Of a stretch of DNA of 64,000 nucleotides, positions 29,335 to 38,618 are shown piece after piece. Position numbers and translations under genes: made by a program. The DNA lies in assembly GCA_008375315.1 (NCBI GenBank), contig CP032507.1, forward strand, positions 3,434,071-3,498,070, written 5' to 3'. Below the pieces are notes generated by a model that saw nothing but the letters and a program-made list of their open reading frames with translations, did no database searches and was not told where the DNA came from. Every line of letters starts with the position of its first letter. Within the stretch, counting starts at the first letter, position 1. This DNA comes from Ectothiorhodospiraceae bacterium BW-2. Lineage in GTDB: Bacteria > Pseudomonadota > Gammaproteobacteria > Thiohalomonadales > Thiohalomonadaceae.

Positions 29335-30057
29335 CTAAATCGATTTGACAATAATTCTATCATCTTCAAGAAAAACCTGAGTCGGTTCGGCCCGATGCTG
29401 GCTGTTATCTTCGAATAGCTGGTAACTTCCGGCAATGGAGACTAGTTCAGCCGCCATATTGTGGCAAAAGATACGCGCTAAGCTATCCCCCTTCACCCCA
29501 GCTAGCGCCCGTCCGCGCAACGCCCCATAGATGTGGATACAGCCATCGGCGAGCACTTCGGCACCCGCGCTGACCGAACCGACGATAATCAGATCCCGCC
29601 CCTGATCGGCGTAAACCTGCCGTCCAGAGTGAACCTGCTGCTCCACAATTTTGGCCGCATACTTAACCAGTGGCTCCTGAGCGGGTGGGGGGGCAATCGT
29701 CGCCTCTGTCTGCCCCTCGTTGCGTCCGATGCGCCCCTCTAGGACTCCTATACCGGCCGCAATTGCGCATCGGAGCTGATGCGGATTGCCATTACGCACC
29801 GCAATCGGGATCAATCCTTTCAGTTTTAACAGCGAAAAGAGCGCTGAGGCGTCAAAACTGGTCGCATCCTCCTCCTCGCTCACCGGCTGTAGATCGACGA
29901 TCACTGGGGTGTTATTAAACATCTCCGGTGCCCTAGTTACCTTCTCTTCTAGGTGCGCCTCAATCGAACCGATATCGAGTCGATTGATTCGCAAAATAGT
30001 CATCGGTTCCAGCCCCCCCTTCAGGATAAACGGAACCTCGCTCTTCTCTGACATCAT
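29335..30057 (-). CDS. minC: MinC, septum-site inhibitor of FtsZ
   Basis: Blocks FtsZ assembly away from midcell with MinD. 240 aa from the ATG at 30057 (MMSEKSEVPFILKGG). The N-terminal FtsZ-binding domain (1-105) is followed by a short linker (EGQTEATIAPPPAQEP) and the C-terminal beta-helix domain with SGRQVYADQGRDLIIVGSVS, GAEVLADGCIHIYGALRGRA and AELVSIAG. The in-frame extension to 30111 is not conserved-looking. It is the first gene of minC-minD-minE-plsY. Confidence 0.93.
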   Translation of the reverse strand: MMSEKSEVPFILKGGLEPMTILRINRLDIGSIEAHLEEKVTRAPEMFNNTPVIVDLQPVSEEEDATSFDASALFSLLKLKGLIPIAVRNGNPHQLRCAIAAGIGVLEGRIGRNEGQTEATIAPPPAQEPLVKYAAKIVEQQVHSGRQVYADQGRDLIIVGSVSAGAEVLADGCIHIYGALRGRALAGVKGDSLARIFCHNMAAELVSIAGSYQLFEDNSQHRAEPTQVFLEDDRIIVKSI

Positions 30058-30219
30058 GACTCTAACTCTTCCAGTAGTTAAACGACAGGTTGGAGACTCG
30101 CTCCAGCCCATGACGGTGGCGCCGACTCACCTTTAGCGCACCGAAGCGCTGTTCATAGAGCAGCAGCTTTGTTATTCTTGCCGCCAGATTATAGCAACCC
30201 TCACCGACAGATAGTACCA

Positions 30220-30423
30220 ATGATCACATTTCAGTTGAACGGACAACCCCATCAGTGTGAGGCAGAGACTAGCCTTGCGGCCCTACTGCAGCAGCTAGGC
30301 CTAGCCGAAAAACGGCTTGCAGTGGAGCTTAATGGCGATGTCGTGCCTCGCTCCCGCTTTGAGCAGACCCTACTTAAGGCCGATGCGGTGGTCGAAATTA
30401 TTCATGCCATAGGCGGCGGTTAA
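30220..30423 (+). CDS. thiS: ThiS, sulfur carrier protein for thiamine thiazole
   Basis: A ubiquitin-like carrier whose C-terminal Gly-Gly is thiocarboxylated to donate sulfur to the thiazole ring. 67 aa from the ATG at 30220 ([16 protein letters not shown]); the ending HAIGGG carries the reactive diglycine. It is followed after 17 bp by thiG. No TPP-riboswitch core was recognised in the 160 bp upstream. Confidence 0.92.
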   Translation: MITFQLNGQPHQCEAETSLAALLQQLGLAEKRLAVELNGDVVPRSRFEQTLLKADAVVEIIHAIGGG

Positions 30424-30440
30424 ACCTAAAGGAGTTCCCC

Positions 30441-31223
30441 ATGCCATCTGATACGCTAACCATAGGCCAACGCCAATTTAGTTCACGGTTAATGACCGGT
30501 AGCGGCAAATATCGCGATCTCGAACAGACGCGAGAGGCGACCGAGGCGGCTGGTGCCGACATTGTCACCGTAGCGATTCGCCGTACCAATATCGGCCAAA
30601 ACCCCGACGAGCCGAATCTACTCGATATCCTCCCCCCCGAACGCTATACCCTGCTCCCCAATACCGCCGGCTGTTTTAGTGTCGAAGAGGTGCTGCGCAC
30701 CTGCCGTCTAGCACGAGAGCTACTCGATGGCCACACGCTAGTTAAGCTAGAGGTGCTCTCCGATCCCAAGACTCTCTATCCCGATATGTCGGCAACGCTA
30801 GTGGCCGCCGAGCAGCTAGTGGGCGAAGGCTTTGAGGTGATGGTCTATTGTACTGACGATCCGATTATGGCCAAACGGCTCGAACAGCTCGGCTGTGTCG
30901 CGGTGATGCCGCTCGCCGCCCCTATCGGCTCGGGTCTTGGTATTATTAACCCTTTTAATATTCGTACTATTGTCGAAAACGCCTCGGTGCCGATTATTAT
31001 TGATGCAGGTTTAGGCACCGCCTCTGATGCGGCCCGAGCGATGGAGCTAGGGTGTGATGGGGTATTAATGAACAGCGCCATCGCCACCGCCGACAATCCG
31101 GTATTGATGGCCTCGGCGATGAGAAAGGCGGTAGAGGCGGGACGGGAGGCATTTCTCGCCGGCCGTATGGCCAAACGACGCTTCGCCTCCGCCTCCTCGC
31201 CGTTAACCGATCTCTTCTTTTGA
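30441..31223 (+). CDS. thiG: ThiG, thiazole synthase
   Basis: Builds thiamine thiazole phosphate from deoxyxylulose 5-phosphate, dehydroglycine and ThiS-thiocarboxylate. 260 aa, TIM-barrel. Signatures: RLMTGSGKY, the Schiff-base lysine in [21 protein letters not shown], and the phosphate-binding [29 protein letters not shown] lies just upstream. The pair thiS-thiG is followed 6 bp later by trmB, a common gammaproteobacterial order. Confidence 0.96.
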   Translation: MPSDTLTIGQRQFSSRLMTGSGKYRDLEQTREATEAAGADIVTVAIRRTNIGQNPDEPNLLDILPPERYTLLPNTAGCFSVEEVLRTCRLARELLDGHTLVKLEVLSDPKTLYPDMSATLVAAEQLVGEGFEVMVYCTDDPIMAKRLEQLGCVAVMPLAAPIGSGLGIINPFNIRTIVENASVPIIIDAGLGTASDAARAMELGCDGVLMNSAIATADNPVLMASAMRKAVEAGREAFLAGRMAKRRFASASSPLTDLFF

Positions 31224-31229
31224 GCTGTT

Positions 31230-31910
31230 TTGACGGTGCTGCGCCCCATTCGTTCGTTTGTGCGCCGTGAGGGGCGTTTTACTCCGGCGCAACAACGCGC
31301 CTTTCGCGACCACTGGGGGCAGTATGGGATCGATCCTACCGCCTCCCCCTTCGAACCGACACACTGGTTCGCTACCGAGCAGCCGCTAACGCTGGAGATC
31401 GGCTTCGGTCGGGGCGAGTCGCTGCTAGCGCAAGCCTTGGCAGAGCCTAAGGTCAACTTTATCGGTGTTGAGGTCTATCGCCCTGGAATGGGCAGACTAC
31501 TCGCGCAGTTAGCCCAAGAAGAGGTTGAGAATGTGCGGCTCATTCATGCCGACGCGGCCGAACTACTAGCGCACTATTTTTTAGCGGGGTCGCTTCAGCG
31601 CTTGCAGCTCTTCTTTCCCGATCCTTGGCCTAAAAAACGCCACCATAAACGGCGCTTGGTGCAGCAGCCGTGGCTCTCGCTAGTACACCGAGTACTGGTC
31701 TCTGGCGGACTACTCCATCTAGCAACCGACTGGGAAGAGTATGCCCTGCAGATGCAGGCTGAAATAGCACGCCATGACGGATTTGAGAACAGCTACCCTG
31801 AGAGCGGCTTTGCCCCCCGTCCGCCATGGCGTCCTGTGACCAAATTTGAGCAGCGAGGTCTCAAACTTGGCCACCAGATCTACGATCTACTCGCTACAAC
31901 ACGAGACTAG
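31230..31910 (+). CDS. trmB: TrmB, tRNA (guanine-N7-)-methyltransferase
   Basis: Makes m7G46 in tRNA. About 226 aa. Motifs: RSFVRREGR, the SAM loop LEIGFGRGESLL, LFFPDPWPKKRHHKRRL and the C-terminal TKFEQRGLKLGH. No ATG start is available; TTG at 31230 or GTG at 31236 (VLRPIRSFVRR) are the candidates, and the ribosome site is weak in both cases, so the exact start is unsettled. It overlaps the convergent hemerythrin gene by 4 bp. Confidence 0.93.
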   Translation: MTVLRPIRSFVRREGRFTPAQQRAFRDHWGQYGIDPTASPFEPTHWFATEQPLTLEIGFGRGESLLAQALAEPKVNFIGVEVYRPGMGRLLAQLAQEEVENVRLIHADAAELLAHYFLAGSLQRLQLFFPDPWPKKRHHKRRLVQQPWLSLVHRVLVSGGLLHLATDWEEYALQMQAEIARHDGFENSYPESGFAPRPPWRPVTKFEQRGLKLGHQIYDLLATTRD

Positions 31911-32338
31911 GCAGCGATTGCTCTCTCGGCTATTGGAAAAAAGTCGTTCGATTCAGCCTCAATCCTTTTCAAGATGACGCTAAACATATCGGTGGTCTCC
32001 TGAATAAACTCCTCTCGGTTTTTATCCTTTACCTTAGAGATGCCGTTTTTACACCAGCGCTTCTCATACTGCATAAACAGCTTTTTAATTTCGCGCGAAT
32101 TCTCCTTAAAGCGACCGGCGAGCTGCTGAATATCGTGATCAGAGTGAGCTAACATCTGCGCATAAAGAGAGCTCTCCTCTAAAGTCAGGTGGTTTTTAAT
32201 GTTGTCACGAAAGCTATCAAACATCTCATGGCAGAGCGTAGTCTGACAGACACTCGGCTCCTTAATTAAGACATTTAATACTCGACACAACTCATCGATA
32301 TGCTGACTCTGTTGTTGTAACTGCTGTAGTGTACCCAT
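31907..32338 (-). CDS. Hemerythrin-like (HHE) domain protein
   Basis: 143 aa, all-helical. Histidines and carboxylates occur in the HHE spacing: QHIDELC, LCHEMFDSF, NHLTLEESSLY and a late EAESNDFFP, suggesting a di-iron four-helix bundle of the type used for oxygen or NO binding. AGAGGAAC lies before the ATG. Substrate and partner cannot be told; protection of oxygen-sensitive enzymes is a guess only. Confidence 0.7.
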   Translation of the reverse strand: MGTLQQLQQQSQHIDELCRVLNVLIKEPSVCQTTLCHEMFDSFRDNIKNHLTLEESSLYAQMLAHSDHDIQQLAGRFKENSREIKKLFMQYEKRWCKNGISKVKDKNREEFIQETTDMFSVILKRIEAESNDFFPIAERAIAA

Positions 32339-32652
32339 AGGATTGTTCCTCTACTGATTGTATAAAATTTAGAATATGTTCAAGTATTAACCGGCAACTA
32401 TCAGTTGCAAAGTGATATTGGCCACTAAGACTATCCACTCTATGTGGCACTGTTATTTCAAACAGATGACGATTGCTGTCATCTTTGCGCTTGGTAAGCG
32501 ACATCAGTTATAACGGGTATTTCCGTTAAATACAAGGAGTTTTTGGAAAGAGCTAGGGGAAATCGCACCAACGCTAGTTGAGCCTAATTCGTGGACTAAA
32601 CAGCTTAAAAATAACAGACTAGCGGCTATGTGTTATTGGCACAGTAGGCCGC

Positions 32653-33225
32653 TCAATTATCGGCAGCCCCCTGGTTAATCCACTCTTTTAACAGGGCAAT
32701 CTTACCGCTATCGTACAGAGCGTAGCGGTTAATATCGTGCAGATTGTAGCTCACCTCGCACCCTAGCTCACTGGCGATAGCATCAGCGACTTCGGCGACC
32801 ATAACAGCGACGACTAAAGATCGATCGGCTCTGCCTGGGTGAATCAGCGCTAGCTGATGACAGTCGCCACTACGCACCGCTTGCCACGCCGGATAGTCCG
32901 CTGCCACGGTTTTAGCGACCGTTGCTGCATAGAAGCGCTCTTTGGTCTGCATATCTGGCCCTAATTCGCTAAAATCGCCCGCCATCGGGTTATGGCAACT
33001 AAAGCCACAGCCAGAGAAGAGCACCTGCCACATCTGTTCATAGCGCGGTTCGGTTAACTCCCTCTGACCAAACTCAACCTTAGCTGGCCGCTCAATTTTC
33101 GCCTCTGGGGCGAGCCACTCCTCATCACTCTCGGGCGGGGAGTCGCGCAATGTTTGGGTCACCACTATCGCCACGACCCCCACAGCAATCGCTACCCCTG
33201 CCCAAAGTGGAGCTAACCGACTCAT
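32653..33225 (-). CDS. Membrane-anchored protein with a single CX3CH (atypical cytochrome c-like) motif
   Basis: 190 aa from the ATG at 33225, which has GAGGAG 6 nt upstream. An N-terminal membrane helix (5-24) is followed by a periplasmic domain with CGFSCH at 73-78, a CX3CH rather than the usual CX2CH, in a sequence reading FSGCGFSCHNPM, typical of cytochrome-like electron-carrier domains. A second Cys-His pair (GDCHQLALIHPG) follows. The gene begins 10 bp after the transglutaminase-like gene. Covalent haem is plausible but unproven. Confidence 0.6.
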   Translation of the reverse strand: MSRLAPLWAGVAIAVGVVAIVVTQTLRDSPPESDEEWLAPEAKIERPAKVEFGQRELTEPRYEQMWQVLFSGCGFSCHNPMAGDFSELGPDMQTKERFYAATVAKTVAADYPAWQAVRSGDCHQLALIHPGRADRSLVVAVMVAEVADAIASELGCEVSYNLHDINRYALYDSGKIALLKEWINQGAADN

Positions 33226-33235
33226 GCAGATCTCC

Positions 33236-34729
33236 TCACCCCGAACCAAGTACCGCTTCGACTCTGCCGCGATAGTTAGGCATCGACTCCCCTACGCGGG
33301 CGTTAATATAGGTCGGATCACAGATCACAAACCGCTTGCCTTGGTGTTGCAGGCTATCTCCTGCCACCGAAGTGGTAAAGTGGACGGCCGTCGCCATGTG
33401 GCCGGGGTATTGAATCCCGACCACCTCAAGCCCTAATAGCCGAGTCACTAGATGGCGAAAGAGTACCGCTCGATCTTCGCAATCGGAGGCGGGGTAGCTG
33501 AGTGTCTGCTGCGCAAAGAGATAGCGCTCGCCACCAAACTGATCCTCATCGCGCATATAACGAAAGGCAGTTTGAACAAAGCGCAACAAAATATTAACCG
33601 CCTCGACTTCACTCTGGCCGGCGATAATCTCCTGTAGCCGAGTTAGCATCGACTGCTCCGCCTCCTGATCCACCGGTGCCTGAAATAGCACCGATAGCCC
33701 TACCTGCGGATAGGTATCGTAGTACTGCACTAGGCTAGCATTAAAGGCGACCGGAACCTCGTAACTGCGCTCCCCATAGCGAAAACTGAGCAGTCGAGCC
33801 ATGGGCGTCTCTCCTAGCTGTGGTGGTTGGATGGTGGCAATGGTCATCTTTCGCTCTGCCTGACTAAAATGACCCTTGTAGATTCGCAACGACCCCGGCT
33901 CATCGAACACATCGAGCGTGGTTAGATTGTAGTAGCGCTCCCCCTCCAGCTTAAAGTAGGGGATGCCGTACACCTCATCGGTGACAACCGCTAGTAGATA
34001 GACAGTGTCACGGTTATAGCCAATTTTGACCTGATAACCGCTCTGATTTAGCAAAAACCAGCTCAACAGGCGCTGCTGTAGCGCGGCATCCTGTAGGGTT
34101 AGCGTGTACTGCTGTACCAGTAGATAGTAGCCCCAATCGTTCAAATCTAGCGCCTCAGCCTGCCGTTTCAGGCTAGCCACGATGGGAAGATAGTCGCTTC
34201 CCGATAGCTGTTGCCAGTAGCCTCCTAGGGTGCGATTATCGATCTCCCCGGTTAGCTGATAGCGATCTAGGCCGCGTTTTGGTAGTACCATCTCGGTACC
34301 GAAAAAGCGCACTCGCATCTCATCGGCGGTGACCGCCGTAGCGCTCTCTACCTTCCGCTGCGACTCAAGGGGCTCCGCCTCGGCCGACTCAAAGGCGCTA
34401 AAGTAGTCCCCTAACAGCCGCCGAAGGTCGATATCGTGCAGCTCCGTCGGTGCCTCTATCGCCGCCGCCACCTCACGCTCACGAGGTTCGGGTTCGGCGA
34501 TCGGTGCCTCGGTCAATTTTGGTACAGTGTAGAGCTGCTCTGCCTTAAAGGCCTCAAACTGCCGCCACTCTTGCTGTAGTTGGTCGGCAAACTGCTGATT
34601 CACCGCAGCCAGATAGCTCTGAAACGCCCCCACCTGCCCCTGAAGGTAGCGCTCATAGTCGCTCTCCCCTCTTCCCACCATCGGCCATAAGGTGGCGACC
34701 ATAGCGGCTACTGTCAACAAACGCAGCAT
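33236..34729 (-). CDS. Periplasmic transglutaminase-like (papain-fold) protein
   Basis: 497 aa with a signal peptide (MLRLLTVAAMVATLWPMVGRG), a coiled-coil-prone segment, a central beta-rich region, and a C-terminal transglutaminase-like domain. The Cys-His-Asp triad is probably C417 (ASDCEDRAVLF), H450 (TAVHF) and D471 (VICDPTY). Such domains act as peptidases or cross-linkers; the substrate is unknown. It is followed by the CX3CH protein in one transcription unit and lies just downstream of the flagellin gene. Confidence 0.7.
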   Translation of the reverse strand: MLRLLTVAAMVATLWPMVGRGESDYERYLQGQVGAFQSYLAAVNQQFADQLQQEWRQFEAFKAEQLYTVPKLTEAPIAEPEPREREVAAAIEAPTELHDIDLRRLLGDYFSAFESAEAEPLESQRKVESATAVTADEMRVRFFGTEMVLPKRGLDRYQLTGEIDNRTLGGYWQQLSGSDYLPIVASLKRQAEALDLNDWGYYLLVQQYTLTLQDAALQQRLLSWFLLNQSGYQVKIGYNRDTVYLLAVVTDEVYGIPYFKLEGERYYNLTTLDVFDEPGSLRIYKGHFSQAERKMTIATIQPPQLGETPMARLLSFRYGERSYEVPVAFNASLVQYYDTYPQVGLSVLFQAPVDQEAEQSMLTRLQEIIAGQSEVEAVNILLRFVQTAFRYMRDEDQFGGERYLFAQQTLSYPASDCEDRAVLFRHLVTRLLGLEVVGIQYPGHMATAVHFTTSVAGDSLQHQGKRFVICDPTYINARVGESMPNYRGRVEAVLGSG

Positions 34730-34770
34730 GAACTACTCCTTAAGGATAAGAAAGTCTGTGATGAGAACGA

Positions 34771-35580
34771 CTACCTTAGCAGTGATAGGGCGCTCTCCCG
34801 CGCCACATTGCCCTGCACTAGCATCGCGGTAGCGCTATCTTGCAAAATACCCGCCCGCACTAGCGCGGCGGTCTCGCTGCCATAGTCGGCATCGGCTAGC
34901 CGTCCACTCGCCGCTGCGTTAACCTCATTGGCGCTCACCCGCTGTTGGTAGGCCGAAGCGAGACGACTCTGATCGGCTCCGAACTGCGCCTGAAACGAGG
35001 AGATTAAATCGGTCGCCCCGTCACGACTCTCCATCGCCGTTGAGGCTCCGGTTAAGGTGCTGATATCGGCTGTCATTAACGCCACCATCTCCGCCCGAGC
35101 GGCAACATCAATGGTATTAACTCCTAGAGATTCGCCCCTATCGGCACCGGCCTGCACATCGACCGTCCCCTCATTCGCAAGGAGTGAGATGCCGTTAAAT
35201 TCGGTACGACCGAAGATATCGCCGATATTTTGCTGCAACTGCTGAAACTCCGCCTGTAGATTGGCTCGATCGCTATCGTTCAGGCTCCCATTCGCCGCCT
35301 GCACCGCAAGCTCGCCCATCCGGCTAACCGACGCATTGACCTGCGCTAGGCTATTTTCCGCCACCTGAGTCAGCGAAATCGCATCATTAATGTTGCGCGT
35401 TGCCTGCGTATCACCGCCGAATTGAGCCGCCATACGGGCAACAATGGCGAGCGCCGCCGGATCATCGGCAGCTTGGTTAATACGGCGCCCTGAACCGATG
35501 CGCTCCATGGCGCTCCCCTGCTCTCTTTCGGCACGATAGAGCGGTGCAGTGGATGAGAGTGGGCTGTTTGGATTAATCAT
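34771..35580 (-). CDS. Short flagellin, isolated from other flagellar genes
   Basis: 269 aa from the ATG at 35580 (GAGGAG, 8 nt spacing); the upstream ATG at 35622 adds a non-flagellin stretch. The D0/D1 N-terminal region is clear (ERIGSGRRINQAADDPAALA, MGELAVQAANGSLNDSDR, TEFNGISLL), as is the C-terminal end (VNAAASGRLADADYGSETAA, SALSLLR). There is almost no D2/D3 insert. The extreme N-terminus, MINPNSPLSSTAPLYRAERE, differs from the usual MxINTNxxSLxAQ pattern. No flagellar assembly gene is in the window. Confidence 0.85.
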   Translation of the reverse strand: MINPNSPLSSTAPLYRAEREQGSAMERIGSGRRINQAADDPAALAIVARMAAQFGGDTQATRNINDAISLTQVAENSLAQVNASVSRMGELAVQAANGSLNDSDRANLQAEFQQLQQNIGDIFGRTEFNGISLLANEGTVDVQAGADRGESLGVNTIDVAARAEMVALMTADISTLTGASTAMESRDGATDLISSFQAQFGADQSRLASAYQQRVSANEVNAAASGRLADADYGSETAALVRAGILQDSATAMLVQGNVARESALSLLR

Positions 35581-35813
35581 AGCGATAACTCCTCGCAATT
35601 GGTAATGACAAGATTGCATCAACGATCTCTACCGCTCATTATAGACCCTATTGCGCCAAAAAGTGCTAGAGAGTGACTACTCTTTGTCGATAGTGGCTAA
35701 CTCGGCAATAAATGGATTGAGAAAAACGGGCACTGGCGGTAAACTTCCGCCTCGCTCCATAGAGCAATTAACAGACTATCACCGTTGCACTACTGACATT
35801 TAGGAACTACGAT

Positions 35814-36653
35814 TTGCCAACCATTGCGATCACTGCTATTGCCGTGCTGGCCTATCTACTGGCCACTTTATCGCTCTACCTGCGTCTAGTGAACTCATCG
35901 ACCGCTAGCGCTATCGCCCAGAGCCGCTATCGCGGACTACTCTCGCACCGCTTTGCGCTAACGACACTCCTCTTAGCGCTGCTGCTGCACGCCACCGCTC
36001 TTTGGCAGCAGATAGAGCCCTTAACCACGCTCAATTTAACCCTCTTCTACGCCCTCTCGCTCGCCGCTTGGTCGATTAACCTTTTAGCGCTCATCCCCCC
36101 CGTCTGTAGCCGTACCGATACCCCCGGGCTCATTACCTACCCCATCGCGATGCTCTCGCTACTGTTAGCCGCTACTTTGTCGGTTGAGGAGAGTCACCTA
36201 GCGTCGCTAGCGGCCGGCGTTAAACTGCATATCTTTCTCTCTATTTTGAGCTATAGTCTGCTTAGTCTGGCGGCACTACAGGCACTACTGCTCGCCTTTC
36301 AGGACTCGTTGCTGCGCCGTCGCCGCTTTTTACGCGCTATCTCCCTCTTCCCCCCCCTTGAACGGATGGAGTCGAGCCTATTTCGCACGATTGGACTAGG
36401 GTATATTCTGCTAACCGCCTCGCTCTTAAGTGGTGCTACCTATCTTGAAGATATGGTGCAGCAGCATCTGATCCATAAAACAGTGCTCTCAATCGTCGCT
36501 TGGCTCATTTTTGCCACCCTACTCTGGGGGCGGCTCAGTCGTGGCTGGCGTGGTGCTACGGCCATTCGTTGGACTCTGGCAGGCTTTATCGCTCTACTAC
36601 TCGCCTATTTTGGCAGCAAATTTGTGCTAGAGTTACTGCTTAACCGCCCCTGA
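35814..36653 (+). CDS. ypjD: YpjD/CcsA-family inner-membrane cytochrome c assembly-type protein
   Basis: 279 aa with about eight hydrophobic helices; belongs to the CcsA/CcmC/YpjD group with the conserved late segment (KLHIFLSILSYSLLSLAALQA, GYILLTASLLSG). In gammaproteobacteria YpjD typically lies next to ffh and a CorC-like gene; here the CorC-like gene follows after 18 bp. The start is TTG with AGGAAC upstream. A haem-handling role is inferred from the family only. Confidence 0.82.
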   Translation: MPTIAITAIAVLAYLLATLSLYLRLVNSSTASAIAQSRYRGLLSHRFALTTLLLALLLHATALWQQIEPLTTLNLTLFYALSLAAWSINLLALIPPVCSRTDTPGLITYPIAMLSLLLAATLSVEESHLASLAAGVKLHIFLSILSYSLLSLAALQALLLAFQDSLLRRRRFLRAISLFPPLERMESSLFRTIGLGYILLTASLLSGATYLEDMVQQHLIHKTVLSIVAWLIFATLLWGRLSRGWRGATAIRWTLAGFIALLLAYFGSKFVLELLLNRP

Positions 36654-36671
36654 ATAAAGGATCCCCAACTC

Positions 36672-37964
36672 TTGTTAAATGAAGTCTCCATCAGTACCCT
36701 ACTCTCGGTTCTGGTCGTGCTAATTATGGTCTCAGCCTTCTTCTCCGGCTCCGAAACTAGCATCTTCAGTCTCAACCGTTATCGACTTAAACATCTGCGC
36801 AATAAAAATCACCCCGGTGCCACCCGCGCCTACGATCTATTGCAGCGCCCCGACCGCCTTATCGGTATTATTCTGCTCGGCAATAACTTTGTGAATATCC
36901 TCGCCTCCGCTATCGCTACCATTGTCGCTATACGGCTATTAGGTGAGAGCGGTGTCGCCGTCGCGACTCTGGTACTGACGGTGGTTATTCTACTCTTTGC
37001 TGAGGTCGCCCCCAAGACAGTCGCTGCGCTCTATCCAGAGCGATTTGCCTTTCCGGCCAGCTTTTTACTCAAACCGCTCCTTAAAATCTTCTATCCGTTA
37101 GTCTATGTCATTAATGCCATCGCCAATACCATGCTCAAGCTAGCTGGCCTAAGTGTGGAGCATGGCCAAAACCAGAGTCTAAATACCGAAGAGCTGCGCA
37201 CAGTGGTGCATGAGGCGGGCAGCTCTATCTCCGGCAACCATCGCCGTATGCTACTCAATATCTTCGATCTGGAGAATGTCACTGTCGAAGATATTATGGT
37301 GCCCCGCAACGAGATTGTCGGTATCGATCTGGAGAGTTCGCTCGAAGAGATCCACCACCTGCTAATTAACTCACAACACACTCGCCTGCCGGTCTATCGC
37401 GGTGATATCGATAATATGGTCGGCTTTATCCACCTGCGTAAGGTGCTCTCACTGAGTAAACGCCAAGAGATTAGCAAAGAGGCAGTGGAGCAGATCGTCA
37501 GACCCACCTACTATATTCCCGAATCGACCCCGCTAAGCCGCCAGCTCCTCAATTTTCAGCGTGAGCACCACCGTATCGGGCTAGTGGTCGATGAGTTTGG
37601 CGATATTCAGGGATTGGCCACGCTAGATGATATTTTAGAGGAGATTGTCGGCGAATTTACCACCGATCCCTCCAGTAATATTCGTGAAGTGCATCAGCAG
37701 AGTGACGGCACGCTACTGATTGATGGTACAATTTCGATTCGGGAGCTCAACCGTCTGCTCCACTGGGAGCTCAATACCAGCGGCCCGAAAACCCTAAATG
37801 GCAAGATATTGGAGTATATGGAGACGATCCCTGAACCGGGCACTAGCCTGTTACTCGATGGCTACCCGATAGAGATCATTCAAACCAGTCACAATATTGT
37901 CAAGACTGTTCGTATCGATCCGGGGCTAGCTCGGGTTGTCTCGCCTGTGACCCTAGGTCACTAA
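36672..37964 (+). CDS. CNNM/HlyC-CorC family membrane protein (DUF21-CBS-CorC)
   Basis: 430 aa: DUF21 membrane domain (about 5-180, SAFFSGSETSIFSLNRYRL, LFAEVAPKTVAALYPER), a CBS pair (about 205-335, VEDIMVPRNEIVGIDL, VVDEFGDIQGLATLDD), and the C-terminal CorC_HlyC domain. It resembles YfjD/YtfL-type divalent-metal transporters of the CNNM class, probably magnesium or cobalt efflux. It starts at TTG with AAAGGA upstream. The usual ypjD neighbour supports the call. Confidence 0.88.
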   Translation: MLNEVSISTLLSVLVVLIMVSAFFSGSETSIFSLNRYRLKHLRNKNHPGATRAYDLLQRPDRLIGIILLGNNFVNILASAIATIVAIRLLGESGVAVATLVLTVVILLFAEVAPKTVAALYPERFAFPASFLLKPLLKIFYPLVYVINAIANTMLKLAGLSVEHGQNQSLNTEELRTVVHEAGSSISGNHRRMLLNIFDLENVTVEDIMVPRNEIVGIDLESSLEEIHHLLINSQHTRLPVYRGDIDNMVGFIHLRKVLSLSKRQEISKEAVEQIVRPTYYIPESTPLSRQLLNFQREHHRIGLVVDEFGDIQGLATLDDILEEIVGEFTTDPSSNIREVHQQSDGTLLIDGTISIRELNRLLHWELNTSGPKTLNGKILEYMETIPEPGTSLLLDGYPIEIIQTSHNIVKTVRIDPGLARVVSPVTLGH

Positions 37965-37982
37965 CCTGTCTGGAGAGTCCTC

Positions 37983-38618
37983 TTGAGAAAGTTAACCCTC
38001 TATTTTAAAGATAAGAAGCTGGAATCCCATCCAGTTCATGATGGTACTCTGATAGGACGAGACAGTCGCTGCGATATTGTTATCGACAGTCTCGCTATCA
38101 ATAAGCAGCACGCGCGGCTCGATTTTATCGGCAAAACCGTCTCGATCGTCAATCTCGGTAGCGGCTTTCAGATCAACGGTACGCAGCAGCAGACTAGCGC
38201 TCTGCTACAGCCGGGGGATGAGATCGGTATCGGCAAGCATACCCTCCTCTATCAGGAGGAGGAGTCGTTCAACGACGAGCTATCCGAGCCACAGCACGAT
38301 CCGACGGCTAACAGCGATGATAATGAGAGTGGCGTGCTACATCGCACAAAGCCGCAGGAGGCCTTTTTACAAATTATGAATGGTGCTAATGTAGGCAAGA
38401 CCATTACCCTCAATCGCAATATGACCAATATCGGTAAGGCCGGAGTCCAGGCGGCGGTGATTATTCGTCGCGATTCGGGCTTCTATCTCTCCCACCTCGA
38501 AGGGAAGAGTTCGCCGCAGGTCAATGGGAGGGCGATTGGCGACAACAGCCATCAGCTCGAAAATGGCGATCAACTACAGCTTGGCAACATTAAACTGCTC
38601 TTTACTCTAGGAAGTTAA
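37983..38618 (+). CDS. Double FHA-domain protein
   Basis: 211 aa. FHA1 spans about 1-95 (LIGRDSRCDIVIDSLAINKQ, with GR, S and H in place for phosphothreonine binding); after an acidic linker, FHA2 spans 120-211 (NIGKAGVQAAVIIRRDSGF, PQVNGRAI), where the arginine of the GR pair is replaced. FHA domains bind phosphothreonine, but no Ser/Thr kinase is in the window. Start TTG, 18 bp after the CorC gene; the last base overlaps the PilZ gene start. Confidence 0.85.
   Translation: MRKLTLYFKDKKLESHPVHDGTLIGRDSRCDIVIDSLAINKQHARLDFIGKTVSIVNLGSGFQINGTQQQTSALLQPGDEIGIGKHTLLYQEEESFNDELSEPQHDPTANSDDNESGVLHRTKPQEAFLQIMNGANVGKTITLNRNMTNIGKAGVQAAVIIRRDSGFYLSHLEGKSSPQVNGRAIGDNSHQLENGDQLQLGNIKLLFTLGS

Noticed and set aside
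30112-30219. TPP riboswitch before thiS
   Set aside because: No CTGAGA core or second conserved thi-box segment is visible.
32292-32504. 70-codon minus-strand ORF upstream of the hemerythrin-like gene
   Set aside because: It has no ribosome site, overlaps the start of the hemerythrin gene out of frame and shows no recognisable motif; the hemerythrin start has a good AGAGGAAC site.
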